Below, piece after piece: positions 24,733 through 37,925 of a stretch of DNA of 64,000 nt. The position numbers were made by a program, and so were the translations under genes. The stretch comes from Nymphaea colorata. Lineage: Eukaryota > Streptophyta > Magnoliopsida > Nymphaeales > Nymphaeaceae. A model generated the notes under the pieces. It made no database searches, was not told the origin of the DNA, and was given only the letters and a program-made list of their open reading frames with translations. The stretch's first letter is position 1, and each line of letters starts with the position of its first letter. The stretch lies in assembly GCF_008831285.2 (NCBI RefSeq), contig NC_045139.1, positions 5,616,704-5,680,703 of the forward strand, given 5' to 3'.

Positions 24733-26190
24733 GAAGTACAAAGAGGTAGGACTTCAACCTTTCGTGAGACTGCCAACTTAGTGAATCAGTCAAAAATTTA
24801 TAAAATTGTTTGAAGAAAAATTAATAAATTTAAATAAAAAATATTTTTCTAAAATATTTATAAAAAATAGCTAAAAGTTACGGTGAGGGGCTCCCCAACC
24901 GACCATGAAATCAGATCAGTTTGCTAGCATTGGATTCGAATGAGCAGCACGCCCCAACCTCCCATGTGTGCACTGAGGGGATACTGATGACAAAGCTGCA
25001 ACGTGGACCAATGGACAGCTTACTTTCTGCTGACGTGGCAACGAATAATGGCCGACAAGGAATATTAGTTGGACTGACGCGTCTGCTTGGGACACGTAGG
25101 CCTTGGATACCTGTACGGGCTAAATCTCAACCGTCCGAATGAGAAATCAAGGGTCGGATGCGCACGGTTGAGGGCCCGGGATCCGAACCCCGCGTAACAT
25201 GGGTCCCACCCATTTTCTCTGGTTTTTTTACGACCGTCCATCTGGTCAGCCGGATGGACGGTAGAGACGAGAGTCAAAGCTGTGTGGGTCTGGACTCTGG
25301 CCTGTGTCAGTGGTGCTGGTGTGTTGTCAAAGCTTTCTAACTCAGCTTGGTTTGGTCCTTTTATGGCTTTTGCGCTGCAGAAGCTGCTGCCTTGTTTTTT
25401 TGCTTTCCATGTGCACTTCTTGACTTGAGAGAAACTCAGAAACTATTTACTGATAAGAATCATGTACTGCTGAGTCAGTTCCAGGTATGTGGTAGACTGG
25501 ATCCGGATCCGGATCCAGATATGGATATGGATATGGATACACCTTGTATTGATCCATACTAATGGTTCAGCGGATCATCGTCCGGCCGGACCAATAGTTG
25601 GTAGGTGCCGAGTCTCTCGCTCGAGTTGCACGGTAGAATTATATATCTCGGAGATAGAGAAAAAGGGAAGCTGTTCATTTTAAGGAATGCCCAAGTTGGT
25701 AGTCAGCCATTTCGAAGCTCGAATCTAGTGAACCACATTAGGGGTCTTGGTTCCGGTTGCGGGCTCGGCTCGGCCAGGTCTGGAGTGACCAAATTGGTTC
25801 CGATATTGGGTGGGCTTGGTTCGGACCTAACCCGTTGAGTTCTAGTGGGCTAGGTGATCTCACTTTGGTTGATCAACTAACCACAGTTTTGGCACAGGAA
25901 CCTGCTTCATTTGTTTATTGAAAAGTGTCATTAGTGTGTAAATTTCTTAAGAATATGTCTGCTGATTAATGAAGACATGTAGTGCGTACATCTGCTAGTT
26001 AACGTACACATAGTGAATCATATGGGCTTTAATTAAGAGGGGGTGTTCAGTATATGGCAGAGCTCTTTTATATATATATATATATATATTGCAAATTTCT
26101 GGTAAATTTTGGCCTTCATATGAATCTATGAGATTTTCGAATCTATGAGATTTTCCCGGACTAGGAAAGATTGGATAGCTTATTTGTAGT
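24733..26190. other. GC-richer spacer with GGATCC/GGATAT hexamer array
   Basis: About 24930-25340 is noticeably less AT-rich than its surroundings and carries several ACGT-core words (TGACGTGGCA, GACACGTAGG), but no coding region follows that I recognise. A hexamer array (GGATCC changing to GGATAT) lies at 25499-25540 and a (TA)n run at about 26068-26089. Confidence 0.4.
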
Positions 26191-26441
26191 CCGTTTGGCA
26201 AGTGAAAAGAGCGACCAAGTTCGTGAAGTCTGATTTTCCACCAGCTATGTCTTCATGCAAAAACCTGATTCAAAATCGTGAATCTCCAAGTTCTTGATGT
26301 GAAGAAATGGCGCAAACAAGTTCGTGAACTCTTACATCTCCCAAGCGATTTCTGCATCAAAAATGAATACAGAACCAGCTTTTGGAAGGTAAAATCATGC
26401 GATTTCTGGAACTTGGTCAGCGTTCCGGCATTGCCAAACAG
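26191..26441. mobile_element. Small TIR element (CCGTTTGGCAA ends)
   Basis: A 251-bp block. The left end CCGTTTGGCAAGTG and the reverse complement of the right end CTGTTTGGCAATGC agree over the core GTTTGGCAA. The inside has no conserved protein. It lies downstream of the DVL peptide gene on the minus strand. The target duplication is not clear. Confidence 0.45.
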
Positions 26442-26830
26442 AAAACATGCAGTTGCACCTCAGATCGGGAACCCCAAGCTTTGGTGAATTACTTGGAAAT
26501 TGGAAGCCAGAAAGAACAGAACAAGATTTGCATGATAACAACTCAAGAACAACCTTAGTTCTTTAACTCCGGTATACGTTAGAACAAAAAGTTATCAGTA
26601 TTTACACTCGAATATAAGTCAGTGTACTAATCTAATCTGGTACATAAACAAATCGCTAGTCGCAATCGCCGTCGCCGATTTCCGGCCTGAAGTCGGCAGA
26701 GTAGCCATGCTTCAGTCCTGCAAACCAGGCTAGAGGACCACCAACATCCATAAACAGCTTCCTCTAAATTCACCGCCCCCGAGGTCCGCGTTGTTTTGAG
26801 CGACCAAAATTGTCCGGGCCGGCCGCCGGA

Positions 26831-26965
26831 CTAATCATGCCAACAGAGGAGCATGACGACGCATCGCCGGATAATGTAGAGCCTAGCTCTCTGCTCCCTA
26901 AGAGCTCCCCCCAGTCCCCTGCTGGACCACCTCCGCTTCGAAGGGCTCTCCGCTCCCATCTTCAT
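26831..26965 (-). CDS. DEVIL/ROTUNDIFOLIA-type (DVL/RTFL) micropeptide
   Basis: An intact 44-residue, single-exon reading frame on the minus strand. It ends with the family's near-invariant block [19 protein letters not shown] (residues 26-44, directly before the stop). Upstream are a basic segment ([11 protein letters not shown], residues 7-17) and GGALREQ. DVL/RTFL peptides are plant-specific, plasma-membrane-associated regulators of cell proliferation and organ shape; overexpression in Arabidopsis shortens leaves and siliques. An in-frame TAG lies two codons before the ATG, so this is the first possible start, and a second ATG two codons later could also be used. The frame is very short but the family match is unmistakable. 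A TATA box lies about 190 bp upstream. Open frames of 87 and 98 codons overlap it on both strands and have no family match, so they are shadows. Confidence 0.95.
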   Translation of the reverse strand: MKMGAESPSKRRWSSRGLGGALREQRARLYIIRRCVVMLLCWHD

Positions 26966-27150
26966 GTCTCTCTAACTGACTCTTCTTCTTCTTCTTCGCC
27001 GAATTCAGATGCAGGGAAGGCTGCTTGCCGCCGGAGAGATCGACTGAGATCTGCTGTCGCCTCTGATCGATGATGAAGATGCTGCTGACTGGTGATTGAT
27101 TACTTTCTGAGAGCTTGAGTGGTATGGAGGAGATGGAAGGGGAGAGGAGA

Positions 27151-27160
27151 GTTATATAGG
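27151..27160 (-). promoter_or_regulatory. TATA box of the DVL/RTFL gene
   Basis: Read on the minus strand the sequence is CCTATATAAC, a good plant TATA element. Transcription would start about 30 bp further on, near 27125, giving a leader of roughly 155-160 nt that contains an AAGAAGAAG tract before the ATG at 26965. Confidence 0.65.
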
Positions 27161-27199
27161 GAGGATGTGGCTGTGGAGTGAGTGGTCCAGGCAAGGCCT

Positions 27200-30100
27200 G
27201 GTCTCTTAAAGCGCCAACTGCAAGGGATAACGCGCGTGTGTTTTGCCCCCCATTTCTAGAGACAGTCTCCTACATATGGTCGCCAACTTGCATCTCTAGA
27301 CAAAAACATTATGATATGATTAAAATTATAAAAAAATATATACATAAATTATAAATAATTTTTAATATTTAAATAAGAGAGAGAGAGAGCAAGAGAGTTT
27401 TTGCTTCATATGCATCCAACTGAAATTCCAAGGAAATGAATACAAAGAAATGGATATGATTAGTTTAATGCAATCTTGTATGGTAGTAGTTGTAGTTTAC
27501 TGCTAGTGGTTGAGAGTATGACTAAAGAAAATGGGTTCCTTTTGTTATCCATTTTTGTGGTTCTTCTTCATGTGGGTGTGAAAGGGTTTGGACCTCTGAA
27601 GGAAGTTTTGTTCTGGACCTCTCTATTGATCTGCATCTTGTTGTGTTCACTGCAGAGAGTTCTGATGATGCTATTGGGACGGCATTGATGTGAAGATGCC
27701 CGGCCGGGTGTAGTATCACAGATCGAGTCCATCTGCCCGCAGATGCAGCAGAATGCACAATGATCAGAATACCCCGGGTCAGTAAAAAGAAGAATCTCTT
27801 TGCAAGACTTAACACACTCTCAACTCTCAAGGACCTTTCAGTAGCTGACCCAGTTCGGGTGGGTAAAGCTGGGTGTGTGTGGACCATGACTAATATTTAG
27901 CTTCTGGAAGAACAGGCCCACTGAATGATCTGGTTTTGTTTCAGTAGTTGGAACAAGTGATGCAGTGTGCTACAGACCTGACCCAGTAGCCGGTCTAATT
28001 TTAGAAAAATAAGCCAAGCCACTTGTGGATTCAACCATGCTCTTGTCTGGTTCATGGTCGAAGAACTCATTTGGACTTTGCAACTGTAAACCAAATATGT
28101 ATGATAATCAGCCACCAAATGAGATCTACCCAACTTGGACACAGCCCTGAACCCAGTAAGCTCATCTTGGGTGCATCTATACCTTATGACCCAGTGAGGC
28201 TTACTGTTTTCTAGATTGGTAGCAATCCAAATCACTAATTGGTACTTAATAAATTCAAACCTTTTTACATCTCAACCTCAGAAAAAGATGCCAATTTGTA
28301 GCTGTAGCTACCAAATTCAAACTTTGCTTTTGAACCCTCAAAATAGATGCTGAAACTGAAAAGAGTGAGTTGGATATCATCAACGTAATTGCTTTTCATA
28401 TTTTTCAAGAAACTATGCACTTTTCCCCTTTATGTGCTGATCAAACAAGTCAAAAGAAGAACAGTGTTTCCTCCTTTTTCCAACAGTTGGAGAGGAAAAG
28501 TGGTGCCCATTGCATAGAAATGCAGGTTGGTGTCGTCTGGTCCACTGAGATGACAAACCAATGGAGGAGAAGTAAAACTGTCATCTCCTCTCCTCCAAGA
28601 CTGCTACCCTCTTGGTTTTCTAAGCAAAAGCATGGAAAGCGACTCCCAACTTATTCTTCTGATGGGTCACACTTCTTGTTCTCACCACTTCCATTAAATA
28701 TTCACAAGTTACTGACTCACATGTTTGTTTACTAAGATCAAGAAAGGGAATGCAATTCCAATGACAAGTACACGAAGGCATGTTCAACTTCAAAAAGTAG
28801 TACCTGTTTTTCCTTACCCACTAAAATTGACTAGCATGATCTTCAATGATGGCACTTTACCAAGCCATGATCCCAGCCTAATAGGCCGAGATCGATCCGC
28901 AGGAGGTGTTTGAAGGAAATTGATGAGATCATGAACCTAGATTAAATATAGACTGCGCCAATCTGCACATGCTGTTGTGCTAGTAAGGCATGATGGTCAG
29001 TGCTCACTCAAGGTTCAATGTCTCTTAAGGTCTGTCTCGCAAACAGAATAGTACATAACCATTCCATAAATATGTCCCAAATATTAGGGTAGTTCATGGA
29101 GCACATTGAAAAGTGCTGTATGAGTCTGCCCCAAAAGTCGCTGCAAATTCATAGAACAGCAATAAATTTTTCCATTTACCAAACGAGCCTTTAAGAAGCA
29201 GTTTCATTAAGTGGTGCGTAGCCAAATATGGATGATTCCTGGCAAAGAAAAAGATCCCTGATCCCAAGCATGGTTGCTGAAAAATTTTGTAATTTCTTAC
29301 AGTATACGTGTTGGAGGACTTGAACATACATATATATATATAGATGGGCTCTCAAATGTCCTGAAGAAATTTCTTAATTATGTCAAAACTTTAAATAATT
29401 TTGAATTCTTAGAAACAATATCGGACATCTAAACTCGTTCAAATTGCCTTCTCATGGTTTTTTCTTATGTTTTTGAGCACTTCAAAGATTCATGTCTTAA
29501 GTGATCATTTGGAAGACCCCATGATGGAAGAAGCCTGGTTTTAGCATCAAAGCTCGCTATGCCACTAAGACCGTAGGTTTTAGAATCATCAAAATGTGTT
29601 CTCTTTCACTTTTCTCGCCTCGCTTCTTTTTTCACCACTTGATTGTCAGTGGTGTCAATTGGATTTCCAATTAGTCATGGAGTCAATTTGATCAAGTTAA
29701 TGATCGATTGCCCATTCCCTGTCTTTGACCAACAACGCAAATGAACTAATCTATGCTTTCTGATTACCAGCTTCTCTCCCGCCGGCCATGAGAAGTTCAA
29801 AAGCAGCACTTCCTGCAAAAATTTAATTCTTTATACTGACTTTCTTCATGTTATGTTGAGCGCTTGTCTCTTCAAGTTCCCATTGAAGCGACAAGCAATG
29901 GCCTCTACCTCGAACTGCCATCCCTGCACCTCGTGGTCTTGTTACACCAAGATGATGATCATGATCATGATCACGATGAGGATGAATCGTCCATGATATG
30001 AAATAGAATAGTCATGCACAGTGGGCCATAAGGTCATGTCATCTCAAGGCACTGCCATTGCCATGTTGATGCATATTCCTCCCATGAATAGTGACAAAAT

Positions 30101-32570
30101 AAAGACATTTAAAAAGAAAAAAGATAACTTTCATTCTTAAGAACTTGAATGTCTAATGCCATTTATTTTATTTTCTCTAAAGATTTGGTTTTATACGTTC
30201 AGTTTAAAATATAAATGTTGCCATCCTACAGATCCTCAAATGCCATCATGAAGCAAATACTTCCTCAGCATGTAACTTGGCAACCATTGCAGCTTTTCCG
30301 CAGAAAAGCTGTTCAAAACAAATTGCAATATGTTTTGTAGATGCAGACAAACACACATAAATAATATGTACAGCACCATCTTGATGTACCTTTAAAATAT
30401 GATAAAGAGCTCTTAAGAGAAAGAAAAAAAGTGTTAAACTTTTTCCTACCATTGAAAACTTGCGTCTCAAAACTTTGTTCGAATATATTTCTTAGCTGAC
30501 CGAGACAACTTTAGTCAGCTAAAACAAAAACTCGGAAGAAAATTTATCTTCAATTTCTCACGATATATTGGTCCTGAACATCCTTAAAGTTCTAGCCATT
30601 TGGTCACCGTGTTAACTCCTAACCACATACTTTTCCCAAGGTAAAGTGTCATCTACTGTGCAGTCCAAGTTGCTTTAAATGTCTCTCACAAATATTTTAA
30701 TAACTGTACTTAACATAGGGCTTTTAACCTGCAGCCTGATAGAGAAAAGTGACTGTAGTCTTTTGCCCCCACTTGGATGAATTATAATGTTGAACGACTT
30801 CTTGGGCAAATCCACAGAAAGCCACAGCTGCCATTTACTACCATGTGAGAGGAGACATGGCCACGAGAGCTATTAATTTATTACTTGAGGTATCAACTTA
30901 CGTGCTTCTGCTCATTTTGCCAGCTGCCATTGAGTAAATGGTGCCTGGGGAAGAAGACGATGCTAAGGTTGGAGAAAAATTAAAAAACTAAAGCTGGGGA
31001 ATTGGGAAATCAATGCATTTTTTGCTGCAGAGCTCATGCCCACAAGCTAGCAGATAAAGAGACTGAAGTTAAATTAAATGGGGAGTTGAGAAGACGATGC
31101 CTTGCTGCAGAACTCAAGAGAGTTGTTTCCTGAAATGGGTTTCCCCACAGCCTACGAAGCCATCACATGCATGATACAACTAAGAATGGTTGTACGCGGA
31201 TGTACTTTGTCCCTTGATTCAGAAGGAAATTATAAGGCCAAAGGTACAATAGTTTTGTAGCAGCTGGAGAGAATGAGGCTTACAGGAAAACTTTAATGCA
31301 GGAGAGGGGTGGTAGTTTGTTGAAAGGAAAAAAAAAAAAAAAAGAATTATAGCAGTCAATTCTCTCTCTTCTAGTTTTTTTCTTGTGAAAGGCAAAAGTT
31401 TTTGTTGGAGCCCTGGTTTTTGCCCTTAATTTCATCAATAAGCTTTATGTTTTGGAATTTCTAAGTTGGAGTGACCGGTTTATTAAGAACTGCCAAAGAA
31501 AGGCCTGAACTCTAGCTAATGGGAAAACTCAAATCTAAGATCGAGGACATGCAAACATGACCTGTAGAAATCTAGGTTGCTTTGATTCAGATTATCTGCA
31601 ATCGTAGGACATAGAACTTAGTTGAAGTTGGCAAAACCCAAAAAAAAAAAAAATGAAGAACAATACAAAGATACCTCTTTCTGAAGTTTCCAGAGAACTC
31701 TACAAGAATATCTAAAAACATCATGCCCAATTTTGAAATATTGGCAAAAAGTTGTCAGTCAGATGAAATTTACCAAATATAAAATACCATTGTCCAAAGG
31801 GCAGCAGCTGGAACCCAATAAAACATAAAAATTGGATCCCCAAGTATTTGTAATATCCCAGTTGTGATATTAACAGTCTATGATTGCAATGGCAAATAGG
31901 CCAATGGTACTGTATGGATCACATGACTGCACATATCTTCACCATATATATGTTTGACAATTATGACATGAAGAATATAAAAATGTGGTCATAAATGTTT
32001 GTAATATCCCAGTTGATGGGTTATTTTACACTGAATTATTAATGTAATTGCAGATGGGCTTATTGCTGCAATACCAGGCACATGATCATACTAAACTACA
32101 AGCTGCATTAAACTAATTAAATTTAATTAGATGATAAAAAAACTTGGTCTCATTCTAAAGAACCTGTAATTCCGCTAATAAGTGATTCGCCTATGATCAT
32201 CTTAGTGGGTCCGATACTAGTCAACTCGGACCAGATCGTGACATCCATATAATTTTATAGTCAGCATGACTTGGATATATAAGCTAATTGTCATTAGCTT
32301 TTCAGCTTATCACTTAGTTTTAAGTGTTCCAAACTTACTTGGATACCATATCTAATTGATTTATGAATGTCCTTTTCTTGTCCTCTTGAGGGAACAATGT
32401 GATGAAAAGTTAAAACAAAAAACAAAAACGCATCCAACTTTCGAATAGGTAACAAAATCATATCTAATTAATTTGAATTTATTTCATTAACAGGCTGACT
32501 TACTTGCAAAAGAGGCAGTTAATATTATTGAAATAAATTTAAACTTAGTGTATTTCGTTGGTGCCAATTT
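27200..32570. other. Long spacer, no gene recognised
   Basis: No reading frame here shows a domain. The longest, 121 codons at 28370-28735 (+) and 27522-27887 (-), have no recognisable motifs or splice partners. Small features include an AG run at about 27376-27390, a GATCAT-type simple repeat at about 29950-29980, and two poly-A tracts near 31328 and 31638. The paired phrases GAAGACGATGC and TGCTGCAGA-CTCA occur at about 30954-31035 and 31092-31115. I searched by eye for conserved plant microRNA sequences and found none. Confidence 0.4.

Positions 32571-32573
<3 letters not shown>

Positions 32574-32641
<68 letters not shown>
32574..32641. repeat. (TA)n microsatellite
   Basis: A perfect TA run of about 68 bp, the longest complete one in the window. 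It is likely to be length-variable and difficult to assemble. Confidence 0.95.
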
Positions 32642-32648
<7 letters not shown>

Positions 32649-33122
32649 CTAAATGCCTCTAGCCTCTCACACATGGAGGAAACATGGCTCGAGAATTTCA
32701 CCTATGGAACTGAAATCAGCCAGTTAAGGTATATTGTCGAGTGAGTTTTTTTATATTTTAAAAACTGAAAATTGTCGCAAATAGTGCATTTTGTGACGCG
32801 TCAATTCATTAACCATGAGCATTAGTAATGGAATGTACTATTTGTAACACTTTTTAGCGCTGTAAAATGTAAACAAAAAGCCATCCGGCATTGGCTGGCT
32901 GATTCAATTTATGTGTGTGTGTGTGTGTGTGTGTGACTTGACTGTAAGTAGTTAATTTGTTCAAACTTGATTGATAGTTTACAAAATATCACATATCATA
33001 TTTTCTTATAAAAAAAAAGTAAATGACAATTAATAGTTCTAATCCCTCAGTCAATGAATCGATTGATTAATGGCGTAATCAGTTCACATGTGATCTTCAT
33101 ATTTATTTCTTTCATATATTCA

Positions 33123-33127
<5 letters not shown>

Positions 33128-33186
<59 letters not shown>

Positions 33187-33204
33187 TGAGAGAGAGAGAG
33201 AGAG
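33128..33204. repeat. Compound (TA)n(AG)n microsatellite
   Basis: About 33 bp of TA runs directly into about 43 bp of AG, interrupted once by GTGAG. The apparent reading frame across it is an artefact of the repeat. Confidence 0.95.
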
Positions 33205-34231
33205 TTCATGCATGTGCATGCAGGTTAAATGAAATTCTATACATGTGGACGAGTGATGCTCACGCAGCCACGCTATTGTGCAAGTTAACTGCTGGTGACA
33301 TTACAATGCCCTAACTTCCAGTAAGAAGCTATTCTTGCCTGATAAATCAATTAATTATCAGTTGTTGCCGTCATGCCTATCTACTTTATAGTTTAATTCT
33401 TCTAGGAAATATTCTTCATATCAAATTGTTGGCTCCGTAGACATGAACGTCATCTGGCATCTTACAAGTAATTCTATGTCAGTGCATTATACGTGCCTTA
33501 GTTCATTATTTTATTTGAACAATTGCTCAAGAATCCCATTTAACTTAATCATTTTCTATTTTGTTAATGAATTTCTCTAGATATAATTTATGAAGAACTG
33601 AAGGATCTCTGAATTTCGACGAAATTTAGTTGTTGGTGCATATTCTTCTTTAAACTTGTCAGTGCATTCTTGAGGTCTTACGGATCTTTCCTACCCAATT
33701 AAAAAAAATAAATATATTTTTCCATGTTCACATGCAATTGAAATTCCTTTCCGCCTTCTGATTATGCACTCAACTAATTAATTAGTCGTTGAGGCTAAGT
33801 TTGTTTAAACTTCTCTAAAAAATTTGCAATTCTCAGCAGCAAGAAATTTCTTGATTTGCCAACATGATTTTTTAATCTAATTATCTGGTCAAAACCACAA
33901 ATTGATCTACTTCCATATTTCGTGGTCAATACCTTTGCCTAAAATAAGAATAATCTTTCTTAAATGAATTAAGTCAACTGATTAGGAAAAATTAAGGGTC
34001 CACGTATTTTTTGATAGGTAAGGTTCAAGAAAGCTCAAAACACAAATCCTTTTCAATCTAGACGTGGGTTTCTCAAGAAAGAGTTTGTTTTCATTTTCAT
34101 TTCCCACAAAATGAGTTTAGATTTCAGAAAGTTTTAACTCAACAATAAGTTCCACCAACAAGTTAAAAACATGCACTGCAGAGAATGTTTATTAATAATC
34201 TTAAGATATGATGCTTATCACATTCCTCTCT

Positions 34232-34262
<31 letters not shown>

Positions 34263-34371
34263 TCCTGCTTGTGTTGCGGTATGTTTTTTTTTTTTGCGGA
34301 TTGTTTTTGTATTTAGGGAACCTCTTGTTCCCAAATTTTGTTATATATTCTCATTTTATCGGCTCTCTCTA

Positions 34372-34404
<33 letters not shown>

Positions 34405-37400
34405 GTGTGTTGAGGGGGTTTTACATGTAATAGCTTAAATGAGTAAGTATTCATGTTGACTGTAATACATCTAATGTATGGACGCCGTCTGTGGAATGTT
34501 GCGGGATGACTAAATATTTAGAAGCTGTAGTTAAATATAAACCATGATTAAAAACACTACAAACCGTATTTATATTATAAATTTTTGCTAATGCTTCTGG
34601 TGTTTTTAGTAGCAGTTTTTAAATATTTTGTCATGGGAGGGGAATTCATCATAGGCCGACTCAGCAGGAAAATTCCACCAATCAACTTAGAATGCTCAAA
34701 TGTCCAAGTTTGAAAAGAACAGCCAAGTTTGATGCACGCATTGAATTTTAAGATCTCTCATTTAAAACAATCTACAACTGTTAAAATCTTCATAAAAAAT
34801 CAGCTCGTCCTTTGGAGTTCAACGATTCTTTCGTTTTCTTTTACCAATAAATTTGGACTTTTCAGTAGATTTCAAGAAACCAGATGAACGGCCATAAATA
34901 GTAGAGCCAAATATATTCAACAGAGGGAGAGACAGAGACAGAGACAAACAGACAGTCAGAGGAGGAGGAACGATGCAGTCCAGTGAACACAAAAAGATTA
35001 AAAACTAATGAAGAAGACAAGGAGATAATTCTTGTAACGTGGCGACATATCGACGTGTTCAAAAGGACATAGATCCACCTATTCCCCTCCCTTTTTTTTT
35101 ACTGTGGTGAATATTTTGGGAAGATGAACGCATGCAGAGCTCCCAAAGAGAAACAGCAGCAGACCTCCCTTCCAAGCGCACTCACCCACCAAAAGAAGTC
35201 TTTGTTTCCTTTCATTCATACCCAACGTTCGAGACTAACACAAATGCAATGTCCAATTCGCCTATGAATTAATGCATCAAGGCTCCAAGCTATTTGTTCT
35301 TCAATATGCGTTGTGAGATTCTGATACCAACCTTGCTGCTAAAGAAGAAGGAAACAAGAAGACGAGAGAGGGAGAAAGAGAGAGAGAGCGAGATCTAAGC
35401 AGTTCAAAAGTTTCAAATCCAGTATTTAATTGAATAGCCCAACATAAGGAGGATTTGTAATTGTTTTCAGTCTGCAATAGAAATCTGAACCAAAAGAAAC
35501 ATTCTGCATCTGCTGGTGAATTAACCAAATTAAGAATAACATACACCCTAGTTGGGTGAGCATGAGGAGTACTTCATCCTATAACCAAACAAGAGAGCCA
35601 AAACACCCTCTTCTTCTTAGGCTACCAGGTCTGCTTCAATGGATCAGGGTGACGCCTATATATGCTTCAACTTGCATATTGATGCTCCTCCCTTTTGCAG
35701 CACAGGAGGTTGACATCCCAGAAATTTAAAACTGGGAATGACTGCCTACTGACCCTACCTGTCCATTGGTCCAACCCCTTGGAGATATAACATACATCTT
35801 AGTTGCTCTTGGGTTTGAAAACAGTGTTACTTTTCAGCTTTTCCTAATGCAGTCCAAAATCTAAATAGGTACAGTAATGTAGTCTAAATAGGTACAATTT
35901 CATATAGTTCATTAAAATGAAATTAAAATGTTTTTGAAAGAGAAACAGTAAACCTGCATTTGTTTTCACATGTGCGGGCGTCTGGCCCGTCCAGACAAGC
36001 TGAGCTCAAGGTCAGCTCATCTTAACTCATGCGGCGAGCCAAGCTCAAGCTGGATTTACAGAAAGCAAGCCAAGCACAAATATGAGATGTTTTCATCAGC
36101 TCGTTTCTCAGCCTTAGTCTTGAGAATTGCCTTATGCTACTTGTAGAGCCTGTGGATTCTACTTTTTTCTTTGTTCTTTTCCCAAAGACCCTATGCCATC
36201 TGTCACTTTGTTTTGCATCTTTCTGCAAGTGGGCAGTTTGATTTAGCTTATTCTAGAGAGGAAGAAACTCTGTCATTCACAGTCCACAAGTTTTTTCAAA
36301 ATAATCGGTCCCTCAATAGTCAATACTGTACCCAATGTGAACTGCAACAAATGTTGGCTAGTTATTAGATCAGATAAACCCCACAAATCAAGCAGTTCAA
36401 GTAGATAAATATTAAATAACGTGCAGTGTGAATCTTACTTGAATAGTGCAACTTCAATTATTGAATGCCTGCATTTGTCTTGCATATTTGGGCTGCATAG
36501 AAATAGCGTCCAGATAATTGACAGTCTGCTGCCAGCCTATTTTCTGTTTGGTTCCTTACAAAAGAAAGGACGTCAATAGATCTGGATGAACGAAGACATG
36601 TACAACAAATTTAGATTGCCTTTTTTCTTCAGTACTGTCGATGCAATTGGATAAACTCAGCTCAAGTATGCTAACGCTTGCAACAGCTCGTGGAACTTGT
36701 GAACTCTCAAGATGTCATGAATCTAAAATCCAGAGTAGCATCCCTTAACATATGGTAGAAGAAAAGAGTATTCAATCGTGAGAATGGAGTCACCAGTAAT
36801 AGAGTTCTTAATAATCTGACTTGGAAAAGGTAAAGAACAAAGTGTTTAGAAAATTTGAACTATTTTAGTTCTTTCTACCGATAAGTTTCCCTTTACGGAA
36901 CAGTTATTATTTTTAAACTATCCTTTTTATCTTATATCTCATCAAAAGATACAGGAAAAATGAACCCCAGCAAGATCGGTGCCGACATATAGCATACTGT
37001 ATCCTCAGCAGCAACTGGCACCACTTCAGCAGAGTTTGTAACTTTGAAGGAGAGCTGTCAAGCATTTACTTGTTGCAGCTGTTTACAGCCAAAATGGCAT
37101 TAAATAGATGTTGCCAAGAACCACCGTCGCCTATTAAGCTTTTACATGCCATACAGATCCCGCAGTTAATATGCCATGCACATATTCAAATTTGCTTCTT
37201 GCTCATTTGCCTTTTGAGATTACTTGAGTAGGCACACGTTACAGAACCAACTCAGGCTCAAGAGACAGACACTTAATATTTGATCAAGGTTGGACAATAG
37301 CACCCTTATTTCGCCCCATTCACACATTTCTATCAAGGTCGTTCTGCATTTCAAGCACATTGGCAAACTCCATGATGTGAGACCTGCACAACACTCAAAA

Positions 37401-37925
37401 TATATTCCTTCTGTTTCTTATTTCATATGATCCTTTTTCAAACTCGAAATTTGTTTAACAAAATTTGGGGTGACAGGAGATGAGTTCAACACTAAATTTA
37501 TCATGCTTGTTTCAAACCATGAATGGTTTTAGAATGTAAGATTCTAGTAGCGTCAATAAACTTAGAAAAAAAATAGCAACCTCGCACAAAGCACACGATA
37601 GTCTAGGCGGACTTTTAATCCGAGTTGAAATGAGTTAATCTGAGAGCTAGTTTATAACAGCCTTTACCTGTTAGATGTTTCTGATTTTTGGTTATTTGAG
37701 CTTTTTAACTTTAGCTGCAAATGCACATTGTATCTTGAGATGTCTTAATTGCAGAATATACGGATAAGTAGCAGTAATGAGGAACTAGGTAGACTGGACC
37801 TAGAAAATCATGTTTGGGCGATGTTATAAAATAAATCAAAATTTGTTTCTTCTACAATTTCCCTTTTACAACTTTTGGGTACTGCGAGTTATATTACAGA
37901 CTCAACCATGGGCATAAAGTGGCTC
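33205..37925. other. Spacer upstream of the ARM-gene 3' end, no gene recognised
   Basis: AT-rich, with CT runs at about 34225-34262 and a CT-to-TA compound run at about 34363-34404. A purine-rich stretch with GAGAGA words lies at about 35359-35393. No coding region, RNA gene or paired transposon ends were found. Part of 37600-37925 is probably the 3' UTR of the ARM-repeat gene, which ends at 37926. Confidence 0.4.

Noticed and set aside
26810-27194. 87-codon plus and 98-codon minus frames around the DVL gene
   Set aside because: They overlap the real DVL/RTFL frame and its leader in other frames; low-complexity Ser/Lys tracts and no family match.
27522-28735. Frames of 112-121 codons on both strands
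   Set aside because: No conserved residues, no domain, no supporting splice sites; consistent with chance in this composition.
33054-33314. 86-codon frame with IYIYIYI and ERERERE tracts
   Set aside because: Translation of the (TA)n(AG)n microsatellite.
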